Below, in pieces: positions 7,444-14,480 of a stretch of DNA of 16,466 nucleotides (position 1 is the first letter of the stretch; each line of letters opens with the position of its first letter). Made by a program: the position numbers and the translations under genes. The stretch is from an uncultured Georgenia sp. (lineage in GTDB: Bacteria > Actinomycetota > Actinomycetes > Actinomycetales > Actinomycetaceae): positions 1 through 16,466 of the forward strand of contig NZ_CALGNQ010000149.1 of the NCBI RefSeq assembly GCF_937958535.1, given 5' to 3'. The notes beneath the pieces are model-generated. The model was given only the letters and a program-made list of their open reading frames with translations. It did not search any database and had not been told where the DNA came from.

Positions 7444-8490
7444 ATGGAGCGGCAGTCGGCTGTGCACCGGCCCAAGCTGTGCGTCCTCGCCCCCACTCCG
7501 CTGCTCATGGTCGAGGTGGAGCCGGGCGACGACGAGGAGTACCCCCAGGGCGCCGACCTCCACCTGCACCCCGGGGGCCAGGGCCTGTGGGTGGCCCGGA
7601 TGGCGATCTCCCTCGGCGCGGAGGTCACCGTGTGCGGGCCCTTCGGCGGGGAGGTCGGGGCGGTGCTCGGGCACATGCTCGCCGAGGAGAACCTCACCGT
7701 GCGGGCGGTGCCGTACAACGCGGGCAACGGGGCGTACGTCCACGACCGTCGCAGCGGCGACCGGCAGACCCTGGCGCACATGGTCCCGCCCCAGCTCACC
7801 CGGCACGAGCTCGACGACCTCTACGGTACCGTGCTCGTCGAGGCGCTGGAGTCCGACGTCCTCGTCCTCACCGGCGCCGAGCCGGAGCGGGTGCTGCCCG
7901 CGAGCTTCTTCTCCCGGCTGGTGCGCGACGTGCGCAGCGTCGACAAGCCGATCGTCGCCGACCTCTCCGGCCAGCCCGCCAAGGCTGCCGCCGCGGAGGG
8001 GCCGACAGTGCTGAAGATGAGCCACGAGGAGCTCCAGGCGGCCGGGCTGACGGAGGGGGACTCCGTCGAGGAGCTCCAGCAGGCGGGCCACCGGCTCGTC
8101 GCCCAGGGGGTGGGGGCGATGCTCATCTCCCGCGCGGGTGAGCCCACCCTGCTCGTCACCGAGGAGACCGCGCGCCTGCTCGTCGGCCCTGTCGTCACCC
8201 CGCTGGACCACCGCGGCGCGGGCGACTCGATGACCGCGGGGGTGGCAGTCGCGCTCGGACGCGGGGCGAGCGTCGTCGAGGCGGCCCGGTTGGGGGCCGC
8301 GGCCGGGGCCCTCAACGTCACGCGCCGGGGCCTGGGCACGGGTCGCCGGGAGCAGATCGAGCGGTTCGCCGGACGGATCGGCGTCGCCGACCTCGAACGC
8401 CACGACGCGCGGCGGGCGGGCGACGCCGGGCCGCCGGTCGCGGCCGCCGCCGCGGCCGACCCGGCGGGCACGAAGGAGGAGCAGAGCTGA
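7444..8490 (+). CDS. PfkB-family (ribokinase/1-phosphofructokinase-like) kinase
   Basis: 348 aa sugar- or nucleoside-type kinase that transfers the ATP γ-phosphate; the substrate is not identifiable. Seen: the N-terminal substrate signature HPGGQGLWVARMAISLG (42-58), corresponding to the GGKGxN(V/Q)A motif of FruK/ribokinase, and the C-terminal PfkB signature DHRGAGDSMTAG (255-266) with catalytic Asp261 and the GAGD anion hole. The middle motif reads KMSHEEL (191-197) rather than the usual KPNxxEL. About 30 C-terminal residues are Ala-rich and look disordered. The mRNA appears leaderless. It is followed after one base by surE (junction TGAGATG), so the two are co-transcribed and probably coupled. 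This suggests a shared role in nucleotide or sugar-phosphate turnover, which is an inference. Confidence 0.88.
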   Translation: MERQSAVHRPKLCVLAPTPLLMVEVEPGDDEEYPQGADLHLHPGGQGLWVARMAISLGAEVTVCGPFGGEVGAVLGHMLAEENLTVRAVPYNAGNGAYVHDRRSGDRQTLAHMVPPQLTRHELDDLYGTVLVEALESDVLVLTGAEPERVLPASFFSRLVRDVRSVDKPIVADLSGQPAKAAAAEGPTVLKMSHEELQAAGLTEGDSVEELQQAGHRLVAQGVGAMLISRAGEPTLLVTEETARLLVGPVVTPLDHRGAGDSMTAGVAVALGRGASVVEAARLGAAAGALNVTRRGLGTGRREQIERFAGRIGVADLERHDARRAGDAGPPVAAAAAADPAGTKEEQS

Positions 8491-8491
8491 G

Positions 8492-9373
8492 ATGCGAGTG
8501 CTCATCACGAACGACGACGGCATCCAGTCCGAGGGGCTCACGGTGCTCGCCGACGTCGCCCTCGCGGCGGGGTGCGAGGTCGTGGTCGCCGCGCCGCACC
8601 GGCAGTACTCCGGTGCCAGCGCGTCCCTGACCGCGCAGGAGGTCGACGGCCGCCTGGCCCTCGTCGACGAGCGGCCCCCGGGCCTGCCCGACGGCGTCGT
8701 GTCCTACGGGGTCAAGGCGGCCCCCGCGCTCATCGCCTTCGTCGCCGCCTACGGCGCCTTCGGGGAACGGCCCGACGTCGTCCTGTCGGGGGTCAACCTC
8801 GGCGCGAACACCGGCCGGGCCACGCTGCACTCCGGCACGGTCGGGGCGGCTCTGTCGGCCGCGACCCAGGGGATCCCCGCGCTGGCGGTGTCGATCGCCT
8901 CGGCCAACCCGCAGCACTGGCCGACCGCCCGGCTGGTGACCCAGCGGGCCTTCGACTGGCTGCTCCAGCAGCCGCCGGACGACGAGCGGGTGCTCAACAT
9001 CAACGTCCCGGACATCCCCCCGGAGCAGCTGCGCGGGCTGCGTCCCGCCCACCTGGCGAGCTTCGGTGCGGTGCAGGCGCGGGTGCGGGAGAAGGGCAAG
9101 GGCTACGTCGTGCTCACCTACTCCGGTGTCACCGCCCGCGAGGAGCCGGGTTCGGACCACGAGCTGCTCACCCGCGGCTGGGCGACCGCGACCCTGCTCA
9201 CCGCGCCCTACGACGACCCGGGCGGCACCGAGCTGCCGAGCTTCGAGGGCAACGGCGACGCGTCCGTCTCGGTGGACATCAGCGCCGGGACGGTGATGAG
9301 CTCCGGTGACGACAGGCCCACCGGGGAGATCACCGAGGAGGAGGTCCTCGACGCCGACGCTCCGGAGACCTGA
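8492..9373 (+). CDS. surE: 5'/3'-nucleotidase SurE
   Basis: Metal-dependent phosphatase that removes phosphate from nucleoside 5'- or 3'-monophosphates in the cytoplasm. 293 aa, slightly longer than the usual 250-270 because of an acidic C-terminal extension. Seen: metal ligands in the extreme N-terminal VLITNDDGI (Asp8, Asp9), Ser40 in QYSGAS, and Asn102 in VLSGVNLGANTG, all at the expected SurE positions, plus the HSGTVGAA helix start. ATG at 8492 has AGGAGGAG about 10 nt upstream inside the end of the kinase gene and lies one base after its stop. It converges with the CDF transporter gene, with 12 bases between the stop codons. Confidence 0.96.
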   Translation: MRVLITNDDGIQSEGLTVLADVALAAGCEVVVAAPHRQYSGASASLTAQEVDGRLALVDERPPGLPDGVVSYGVKAAPALIAFVAAYGAFGERPDVVLSGVNLGANTGRATLHSGTVGAALSAATQGIPALAVSIASANPQHWPTARLVTQRAFDWLLQQPPDDERVLNINVPDIPPEQLRGLRPAHLASFGAVQARVREKGKGYVVLTYSGVTAREEPGSDHELLTRGWATATLLTAPYDDPGGTELPSFEGNGDASVSVDISAGTVMSSGDDRPTGEITEEEVLDADAPET

Positions 9374-9385
9374 GCGGCACCGCGG

Positions 9386-10294
9386 TCAGTCGTGGAGACG
9401 GACCTCGGTGGCCTTGTGCCCGCGGGGCTCGAGCTGCAGCGTGGAGTGCTCGACGTCGAAGTGGCCCTCGAGGCAGTGCTGAAGGGCGTCGAGCACCACG
9501 CAGAACCGGTCGGGGTGGAGCACCTCGTCCTCGACGACCACGTGCGCGGAGACCACCGGGACGCCCGAGGTGATGGTCCAGGCGTGCAGGTCGTGCACGG
9601 TGACCACGCCCTCGACCCCGCACATGTGCTCCCGCAAGGTCTCCAGGGACATGTCCTGGGGCGCCCCCTCGAGCAGCACCCGGGCGACGTCGCGGAGCAG
9701 GACGCCGGCGCGCGGAATGATGAACAGACCGATGGCGATGGAGGCGATGGCGTCGACCGGGGTCCAGCCGGTCACGTGGATGACGACGGCGGCGAGGAGC
9801 ACCGCGACCGAGCCGAGCAGGTCGCCGAGCACCTCGAGGTAGGCGCCGCGGACGTTGAGGCTCTCCTCGCGCCCGGCGCTGAGCAGCCACAGCGAGACGA
9901 GGTTGGCGACCAGGCCGACCGCGCCGACCGCGAGCATGAGGCCGGTGCCGATCTCCGGCTCGGCACCGAGCCTGCCGATGCCCTCGACGACGACCACCAC
10001 GCCGACGACGAGCAGGATGACGCCGTTGACGAGCGCGGCGAGGATCTCCGCGCGCTGCCAGCCGAAGGTCCAGCGGCCCCGGGCCGGGCGGGCGGCGAGC
10101 CAGGTGGCGGCGAGCGCGAGGCCGAGCGCCGCCGTGTCGGAGAGCATGTGCCCGGCGTCGGCGAGCAGCGCGAGCGAGCCGGAGAGCCAGCCGCCGACCG
10201 CCTCGGCGACCATGACCGTCGCGGTGACGAGGAAGGCGGCGAGGAGGCGCCGGCGGTGGGCGGTCGCTGCCGTGTGGTGGTGTCCGTGGCCCAT
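9386..10294 (-). CDS. Cation diffusion facilitator (ZitB/CzcD-type) metal exporter
   Basis: 302 aa proton-coupled exporter of divalent metal (zinc most likely) in the cytoplasmic membrane. It starts with a His-rich stretch (GHGHHH, residues 2-7). Six membrane helices are recognisable between about 17 and 200. Helix 2 carries the metal site LADAGHMLSD (His49, Asp53). Helix 5 carries YLEVLGD with Asp158, but Glu154 at the place where many relatives have His. The cytoplasmic C-terminal domain (about 208-302) has the dimer/metal motif TVHDLHAWT (232-240) and ends near GHFDVEHSTLQLE. ATG at 10294 lies one base after the stop of the metallopeptidase gene (junction TGAGATG), so the two are coupled. 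Confidence 0.94.
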   Translation of the reverse strand: MGHGHHHTAATAHRRRLLAAFLVTATVMVAEAVGGWLSGSLALLADAGHMLSDTAALGLALAATWLAARPARGRWTFGWQRAEILAALVNGVILLVVGVVVVVEGIGRLGAEPEIGTGLMLAVGAVGLVANLVSLWLLSAGREESLNVRGAYLEVLGDLLGSVAVLLAAVVIHVTGWTPVDAIASIAIGLFIIPRAGVLLRDVARVLLEGAPQDMSLETLREHMCGVEGVVTVHDLHAWTITSGVPVVSAHVVVEDEVLHPDRFCVVLDALQHCLEGHFDVEHSTLQLEPRGHKATEVRLHD

Positions 10295-10295
10295 C

Positions 10296-10673
10296 TCAGG
10301 CCCAGCCGAGCTCGTGGAGCCGGTCGTCGTCGATGCCGAAGTGGTGGGCGATCTCGTGGACGACCGTCACCGCGACCTCCTCGATGACCTCCTCCCGCGT
10401 CTGGCACATGCGCAGCGTGGGGCCGCGGAAGATCGTGATGCGGTCCGGCAGCGAGCCGGCCGCCCACCACGAGTCCCGCTCGGTCAGCGGGGTGCCCTCG
10501 TAGAGGCCGAGCAGCTCCGGGTCGCCGGCGTCCTCCGGCGGCTCGTCCTCGACGAGCACGACGACGTTGTCCATGTGGGCCGTCAGCTCCGGCGGCACGA
10601 GGTCGAGCCCGTCGCTGACGGCCTCCTCGAACTCGGCGCGGGACATCTCGACCATGGCCCCATCATCGCCCAT
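10296..10673 (-). CDS. Minimal zincin metallopeptidase family protein (DUF1025-like)
   Basis: 125 aa. HEIAHHFGIDD near the C-terminus is the HExxH zinc-binding/catalytic motif with the third ligand further on, typical of this small actinobacterial family, for which no substrate is established. The family core DNVVVLVEDEPP lies around residues 35-46. No signal peptide is seen, so it is cytoplasmic. ATG 10673 is taken as the start, with GGGGAG about 9 nt upstream; ATG 10655 (MVEMS) is equally family-like and would shorten it by six residues. It is followed after one base by the metal exporter gene. The pair is transcribed divergently from the surface-protein locus. Confidence 0.88.
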   Translation of the reverse strand: MGDDGAMVEMSRAEFEEAVSDGLDLVPPELTAHMDNVVVLVEDEPPEDAGDPELLGLYEGTPLTERDSWWAAGSLPDRITIFRGPTLRMCQTREEVIEEVAVTVVHEIAHHFGIDDDRLHELGWA

Positions 10674-10681
10674 CGCCGCCG

Positions 10682-10697
10682 GCTCCCCGTGGGGAGC
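10682..10697. promoter_or_regulatory. Perfect 16-bp palindrome between divergent genes
   Basis: GCTCCCC-GT-GGGGAGC is a perfect inverted repeat 9 bases upstream of the metallopeptidase start. On the minus strand its GGGGAG also supplies the presumed ribosome site. It could be an operator or a hairpin masking translation initiation. Confidence 0.4.
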
Positions 10698-10729
10698 GGG
10701 TCACACCGACGGCGGGACCTTCGTCCCCG

Positions 10730-10745
10730 GCATTTCCGGCAATGC
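10730..10745. promoter_or_regulatory. 16-bp near-palindrome upstream of the CalY-like gene
   Basis: GCATTTCCGGCAATGC: outer arms GCATT/AATGC and core CCGG pair, with a single mismatched pair. The right arm overlaps the candidate -35 element at 10739-10743, which suits a repressor operator. Confidence 0.4.
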
Positions 10746-10764
10746 ACACGAGGATGAAGATGTC
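10739..10764 (+). promoter_or_regulatory. Candidate ECF-sigma promoter (GCAAT-N18-GTC) of the surface operon
   Basis: GCAAT at 10739-10743 and GTC at 10762-10764 are 18 bases apart, and GTC lies 33 bases before the ATG. The same layout (GGAAT-N18-GTT, 36 bases before the start) occurs upstream of the second CalY-like gene. No TAnnnT -10 box is found in this interval. GGAAT-N18-GTT is the consensus known for the SigR/SigH group of ECF sigma factors. The match here is one base off in each half. Confidence 0.35.
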
Positions 10765-10797
10765 AATACCTCCACGCCGAAGAATTCGAGGACATCC

Positions 10798-11448
10798 ATG
10801 TCACAGGACGTACGGCCGCGGCAGCGCGGCAAGGTCAAGGCTCTCCTCGCCGGTGGGCTCGTGCTCGGAGTGGGCGCCGCCGTCACGCTCGCCGCCTGGA
10901 CCGATCAGGCGCACGTCGACGCGACGTTCGGGACCAGCCGGTTCAACATCGAGGTCGACACCCACGACGGCACCGGGTGGCAGGAGGGCGACCCGGAGGC
11001 CGCCCACCTCGACTTCACGGTCGACATCTCCGACCAGCTGCAGCCCGGCATCACGATCTACGCCCCGCTCTCCGTGCGGACGGACAGCACCTCGGTGGGC
11101 GGCACGGTCACCCTGGTTGGCGCCAACCAGACCGGCGGCGAGGGCAACCTCTTCACTGCCCTGGAGTACACCGTGGTCGAGACCCCCACGGCCGGTACCT
11201 GCGGCCCGGAGAGCCTCACGGGTGACCCGCTCGTCCCGGCCGGCTCACGGCTCATCACCGGTGCGGAGGACAGCCCCCTCGCGCTCGGCCCGGCCGGCGC
11301 GGACCCCGTCCACCTGTGCTTCGCGATCACCCTGCCCGAGGACCCGCACAACGTCACCGACGTCGACGAGCTCCAGGGCACCTCGACGAAGGCCACCTGG
11401 TTGTTGTCCGCCACTGCCGACGACGCCCGGCCCGACGCAGCCGGCTGA
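10798..11448 (+). CDS. TasA/CalY (camelysin)-like secreted protein with SipW-type signal
   Basis: 216 aa, first gene of the surface operon. ATG 10798 has GAGGA 5 nt upstream. The basic N-terminus and hydrophobic core (14-33) end in LAAWTDQAHVDATF, the SipW-dependent signal signature in which cleavage occurs near the AWTD segment. The mature part (about 180 aa) is β-rich, with strands such as FNIEVDTHDG and YAPLSVRTDS and two Cys (135 in TCGPES, 174 in LCFAI) that may form a disulfide. No C-terminal anchor is seen. In Bacillus, proteins with this architecture (TasA, CalY) assemble into matrix fibres after SipW cleavage. That role here is inferred from the family and from the SipW-type peptidase gene three bases downstream. 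A paralogue lies at 14481. Confidence 0.85.
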   Translation: MSQDVRPRQRGKVKALLAGGLVLGVGAAVTLAAWTDQAHVDATFGTSRFNIEVDTHDGTGWQEGDPEAAHLDFTVDISDQLQPGITIYAPLSVRTDSTSVGGTVTLVGANQTGGEGNLFTALEYTVVETPTAGTCGPESLTGDPLVPAGSRLITGAEDSPLALGPAGADPVHLCFAITLPEDPHNVTDVDELQGTSTKATWLLSATADDARPDAAG

Positions 11449-11451
11449 TCC

Positions 11452-11979
11452 GTGAGCACCGTCCGCACGCGCGGGCGGCACCGGGCCGCACGGCCGCGCC
11501 GCACGTTCGCCGACCGGCTGCTCACGCTCGCGGCGGCCGTCGGGGCACTGTGCCTCGTGCTCGTCCTGCTCGCGGTGACGCACGGTGTCTCGCTGGTGAT
11601 GTTCCGCACCGGGTCGATGTCCCCGGCCATCCCGGCCGGCAGCCTGGCCGTCGTCCAGGAGGTGCCGGCCGGCGCCGTCGAGATCGGTGACGTCGTCACC
11701 GTCGACCGGCCCGGACGCCTGCCCGTGACGCACCGGGTGGTCGCGGTCGAGGACACCGAGCCGGTGGCGCTCACCCTCCAGGGCGACGCCAACCCCGCAC
11801 CCGACGCCGAGCCCTACCGGGTGGAGACGGTGCGGCGGGTGCTGTGGTCGGCACCTGGCCTGGGACGCGTCGTCGCCCGCCTCCAGCACCCCTACGCCCT
11901 GGGCGCGACGGCCGTCGCCGTCGCCGCCCTGGTCACCTGGGCCCTGTGGCCCCGGCGGCCCGAGACAGGAGACCGATGA
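11452..11979 (+). CDS. sipW: SipW-type (ER/archaeal-like) signal peptidase I
   Basis: 175 aa membrane serine protease that removes signal peptides, presumably those of the neighbouring CalY-like proteins. A membrane helix lies at about 27-49. FRTGSMSP gives the catalytic Ser55 in GSMxP. PVTHRVV gives His94 in place of the Lys of ordinary bacterial LepB, the mark of the SipW/eukaryotic-type branch. LQGDAN (109-114) is the conserved box with Asp112. A second helix lies near 148-166, followed by a basic tail. GTG at 11452 is three bases after the stop of the CalY-like gene. The end overlaps the next gene by 4 bases (ATGA), so it is translationally coupled on both sides. Confidence 0.92.
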   Translation: MSTVRTRGRHRAARPRRTFADRLLTLAAAVGALCLVLVLLAVTHGVSLVMFRTGSMSPAIPAGSLAVVQEVPAGAVEIGDVVTVDRPGRLPVTHRVVAVEDTEPVALTLQGDANPAPDAEPYRVETVRRVLWSAPGLGRVVARLQHPYALGATAVAVAALVTWALWPRRPETGDR

Positions 11980-12722
11980 CCCACGACCGCACGAGGAGAC
12001 ACGCCCGGGCGCGCCGCATCGGCGCGCTGGCGGGTGCGCTGCTCGTCCTCGCCGTCCCCGCCTCCGGGGTCGGCGAGCGCGGCCCGCGGGAGCCCGAGCA
12101 GGGGCGCTACCTCCGGCTCCACGCCGGGCCGACCGAGCACCTGCTCTCCCCCGGCGAGGCGGTGCGGTGGGAGGTCGAGGTCGCGCTGGACGACCCGCCG
12201 TCGGCGGCGGAGGTGGCGGTGGCCGTGGGCCTGTCCGGCTCGCTGCTCGACGTCCCGGGGGCGATGACGCTGACGCTCGACTGGTGCGCCGAGCGCGACG
12301 GCGGCTGCAGCGACACCCGAGCGCTGCTCCCCCCGACCCCGGCCGACCGGCTGCCCACCACGCCGCTGGAGGTGGCGGGCGCCGCCGGCGGTCGCCTCGT
12401 CGTCACCGCCTCCGTCCCCCCGGACGCCCCCGCCGCGGCGCAGGGGCAACAGCTGCGCGTCGCGGTGGACGCCCGCGCCGAGGGGGGCGACCCGGCCGAG
12501 CCCGGGACGCCCGCCCAGCCTGCCCCGGGACGTCCGGAGGACCCGTCCGGACCTGCCACGCCCCACCCCCCGACGCCGACCGCGCCCTCCCCCGCCTCGC
12601 CCCTGCCGAGCACCGGCGTCGACCTCGCGGGGTCGGCCCTGCTCGCCCTCGCCGCGGTGCTCACTGGCGCGACCCTGGCCGGGCTGCGCCGCCGTGTCGC
12701 TCGGAGCAGGGGGATGCCCTGA
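11976..12722 (+). CDS. LPXTG-anchored cell-wall surface protein
   Basis: 248 aa. ATG 11976 has AGGAG 5 nt upstream and overlaps the signal peptidase stop (ATGA). A signal peptide is likely at 1-30 (RTRRHARARR then ALAGALLVLAVPAS). The mature domain (about 44-170) is β-rich, with Cys104 and Cys111 seven residues apart. A Pro/Thr/Ser/Ala stalk (about 172-208) leads to LPSTG (210-214), a hydrophobic helix (217-236) and a basic tail RRRVARSRG, which together form a complete sortase sorting signal. No sortase gene is in the window. The domain itself is not recognised. The position suggests the wall-attached base or partner of the secreted CalY-like proteins. Confidence 0.85.
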   Translation: MTHDRTRRHARARRIGALAGALLVLAVPASGVGERGPREPEQGRYLRLHAGPTEHLLSPGEAVRWEVEVALDDPPSAAEVAVAVGLSGSLLDVPGAMTLTLDWCAERDGGCSDTRALLPPTPADRLPTTPLEVAGAAGGRLVVTASVPPDAPAAAQGQQLRVAVDARAEGGDPAEPGTPAQPAPGRPEDPSGPATPHPPTPTAPSPASPLPSTGVDLAGSALLALAAVLTGATLAGLRRRVARSRGMP

Positions 12723-14371
12723 TGGCCCGCCGCCGGAGCGACAGGCGGCCCCGCGGCCGGGTCCCCGCGGTCCTGGGCGCCGTGCTCGTGCTGGCGGTCG
12801 TCGCGGTCGGGGCCCGGCCGACCGCCGCCGAGTGGACCGACCGCGCCCACGCCGAGGGGGAGCTGCAGGCGGGGTGGTGGGCACAGGCCGCCGCACGCGC
12901 ACAGCTCGTCGAGGTGGACGCGCTCACCCTCGACACGCTCGACGCCGTGACGACCGCCGCCGAGTACCCCCGCTCCCCCGGTCCGCACACCGCCGCCGTC
13001 GACGCCGACGTCCTGGGACGCCTCCTCGGTCTTCGCCTGCCGGGCATCGGACTGCCGCTCATCGGCGACGGGACCGAGCCGGGGCTGCTCGACCTCGGCC
13101 CGGCCGCCGGTCTCGGGCTGCTCAACGGCTACGCCGCGACGGCTGACCGCACGACCGCCCGGGCGGCATCGGGCACGGTGACCGACGACGGTGCGGTGGA
13201 CCTCTCCCCCGTGGCCGACCCGGCCGACACCGACCTCGCCCGACTCAGCCTCACCGCCCTCCTCGCCGACCTCGAGGTCGACGGCCTCACCGACCGGCTG
13301 GTGGACGACGTCTCCCTCGGGCTCGGCGCCCTCGGCACGACGGCGCGGTGGACCGCGGGCGGTGACCCGGAGGCCGAGTACGTCCTCGCCGGTGCCGAGC
13401 TGCGGCTCCACAGCCCGACGGTCGCCGGGCTGGTCGACGAGCTGCGGCAGGCCGTGGCCGACCTCGACGGCGCACTCGACACCACCCTCGGCCCAACCGG
13501 ACCCCTCCAGCAGCTCCTCGACGGGCTCAGCACCACGCCTCTCGACCTCGGCCTGGTGTCGGTCGACCTCGGCAGGCCGCAGCTGCACGCGTCCGTCGAG
13601 CTGGACGCCCTCCTCGACGGCCTGCTCGCCGGCCCGCTCACCAGCGAGGACGGTCTGGTCTCCGTCGACCTGACGAGCGGGTCGGTCGGGGTGGACCTGC
13701 GCAGCCTGGTCGCGGGCGGTGACCTCAACGACCTCCCGCCCGACACGCAGCTGCTCACCGCCGACAACATCGGCCGGATCGCGCGGGCAGTCACCGACCT
13801 CCTCGACGGCCTCGTCACCGGGGCGGCCGCCGGCGTCACGGCGACGCTCGAGGAGACCCACCTCCTCCTGCGGATCCCGGCGGCGGTGGAAGCCCTGTTC
13901 GGCATCCTCCCCGTCGCCCACGTCACCGTGCTGGCCGACATCGGCGTCGGTGAGCTCCTGTCCGGGGGCCGCCTCTCGCTGGACGTCGAGGGGAGCCTCC
14001 TCGGGATCATCTCCCTGGACGCGCTGGTCGCACTCCTCCTCGACCCGCTCACGGACCTGCTCGTCCCCCTCCTGACAGTGGCCCTGGGCGAGCTCCTCGA
14101 CGACGTGCCCACACTCGTCGGGGACACCGTCGGAGCCGCGGTCGGCGCCGTCACGGGCACTCTCGGCCCGGTCCTCGAGCCGCTGCTCACCCAGCTCGTG
14201 TCCATCACGGTCAACAGCCAGGAGGTCACCGGCCCGGCGGGTGAGGAGACGTTCACCGTGCGTGCCCTGGCGGTCGAGCTGCTGCCCGTGCTCGGCAGCG
14301 GGTCCGTGACCGTCGGGCTCGCCTCCTCCAGCGTCCGGGTGTGGCAGTCCGCCGAGCCGCCGCCCGGCTGA
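12722..14371 (+). CDS. Choice-of-anchor G family-like secreted protein
   Basis: 549 aa. It overlaps the previous stop by one base (TGATG). The N-terminus is strongly basic, then a hydrophobic core (15-30) and RPTAAEWTDRAHAEGEL (32-48), a SipW-type processing site very like that of the CalY-like protein (AAWTDQAHVDATF). The body (about 60-545) is very Leu/Asp/Gly/Val-rich, with repeated short segments of the type LDxLLxGL and VSVDL. Three of them (LVSVDLGRP, LVSVDLTSG and a similar SLDVEG) alternate with helix-like Leu-rich stretches. No Cys and no C-terminal membrane helix or LPXTG are seen, so any anchoring must come from a partner. The family name is my recognition of the overall form; the function is unknown. 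Last gene of the four-gene run. Confidence 0.75.
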   Translation: MARRRSDRRPRGRVPAVLGAVLVLAVVAVGARPTAAEWTDRAHAEGELQAGWWAQAAARAQLVEVDALTLDTLDAVTTAAEYPRSPGPHTAAVDADVLGRLLGLRLPGIGLPLIGDGTEPGLLDLGPAAGLGLLNGYAATADRTTARAASGTVTDDGAVDLSPVADPADTDLARLSLTALLADLEVDGLTDRLVDDVSLGLGALGTTARWTAGGDPEAEYVLAGAELRLHSPTVAGLVDELRQAVADLDGALDTTLGPTGPLQQLLDGLSTTPLDLGLVSVDLGRPQLHASVELDALLDGLLAGPLTSEDGLVSVDLTSGSVGVDLRSLVAGGDLNDLPPDTQLLTADNIGRIARAVTDLLDGLVTGAAAGVTATLEETHLLLRIPAAVEALFGILPVAHVTVLADIGVGELLSGGRLSLDVEGSLLGIISLDALVALLLDPLTDLLVPLLTVALGELLDDVPTLVGDTVGAAVGAVTGTLGPVLEPLLTQLVSITVNSQEVTGPAGEETFTVRALAVELLPVLGSGSVTVGLASSSVRVWQSAEPPPG

Positions 14372-14418
14372 CTGTCACGAAGATCACGCCCGAACCGCGC
14401 AGATGACGCCGAGAACCC

Positions 14419-14444
14419 GGAATGTCCCGACCGCCAGGGACGTT
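14419..14444 (+). promoter_or_regulatory. Candidate ECF-sigma promoter (GGAAT-N18-GTT)
   Basis: GGAAT at 14419-14423 and GTT at 14442-14444 with exactly 18 bases between match the published SigR/SigH-type consensus. The 18-base spacer is itself an inverted repeat, GTCCC-N8-GGGAC (14424-14441). It lies 36 bases before the presumed start of the second CalY-like gene in the 109-base gap after the choice-of-anchor gene. Confidence 0.45.
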
Positions 14445-14480
14445 ACCGCTGACAGGTAGAGATTCAGGAGACGAAACACG

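Noticed and set aside
7387..8541. Upstream extension of the GNAT frame across pfkB
   Set aside because: The extension is compositionally a shadow of pfkB. The GNAT domain begins after 7386.
9374..9385. Search for a terminator between the converging surE and CDF genes
   Set aside because: Only 12 bases separate the stops and no hairpin of useful length is present.
12107..13921. Minus-strand open frame of 604 codons opposite the LPXTG and choice-of-anchor genes
   Set aside because: No signal or domain is seen, while the plus-strand genes have signals, a sorting motif and coupled starts.
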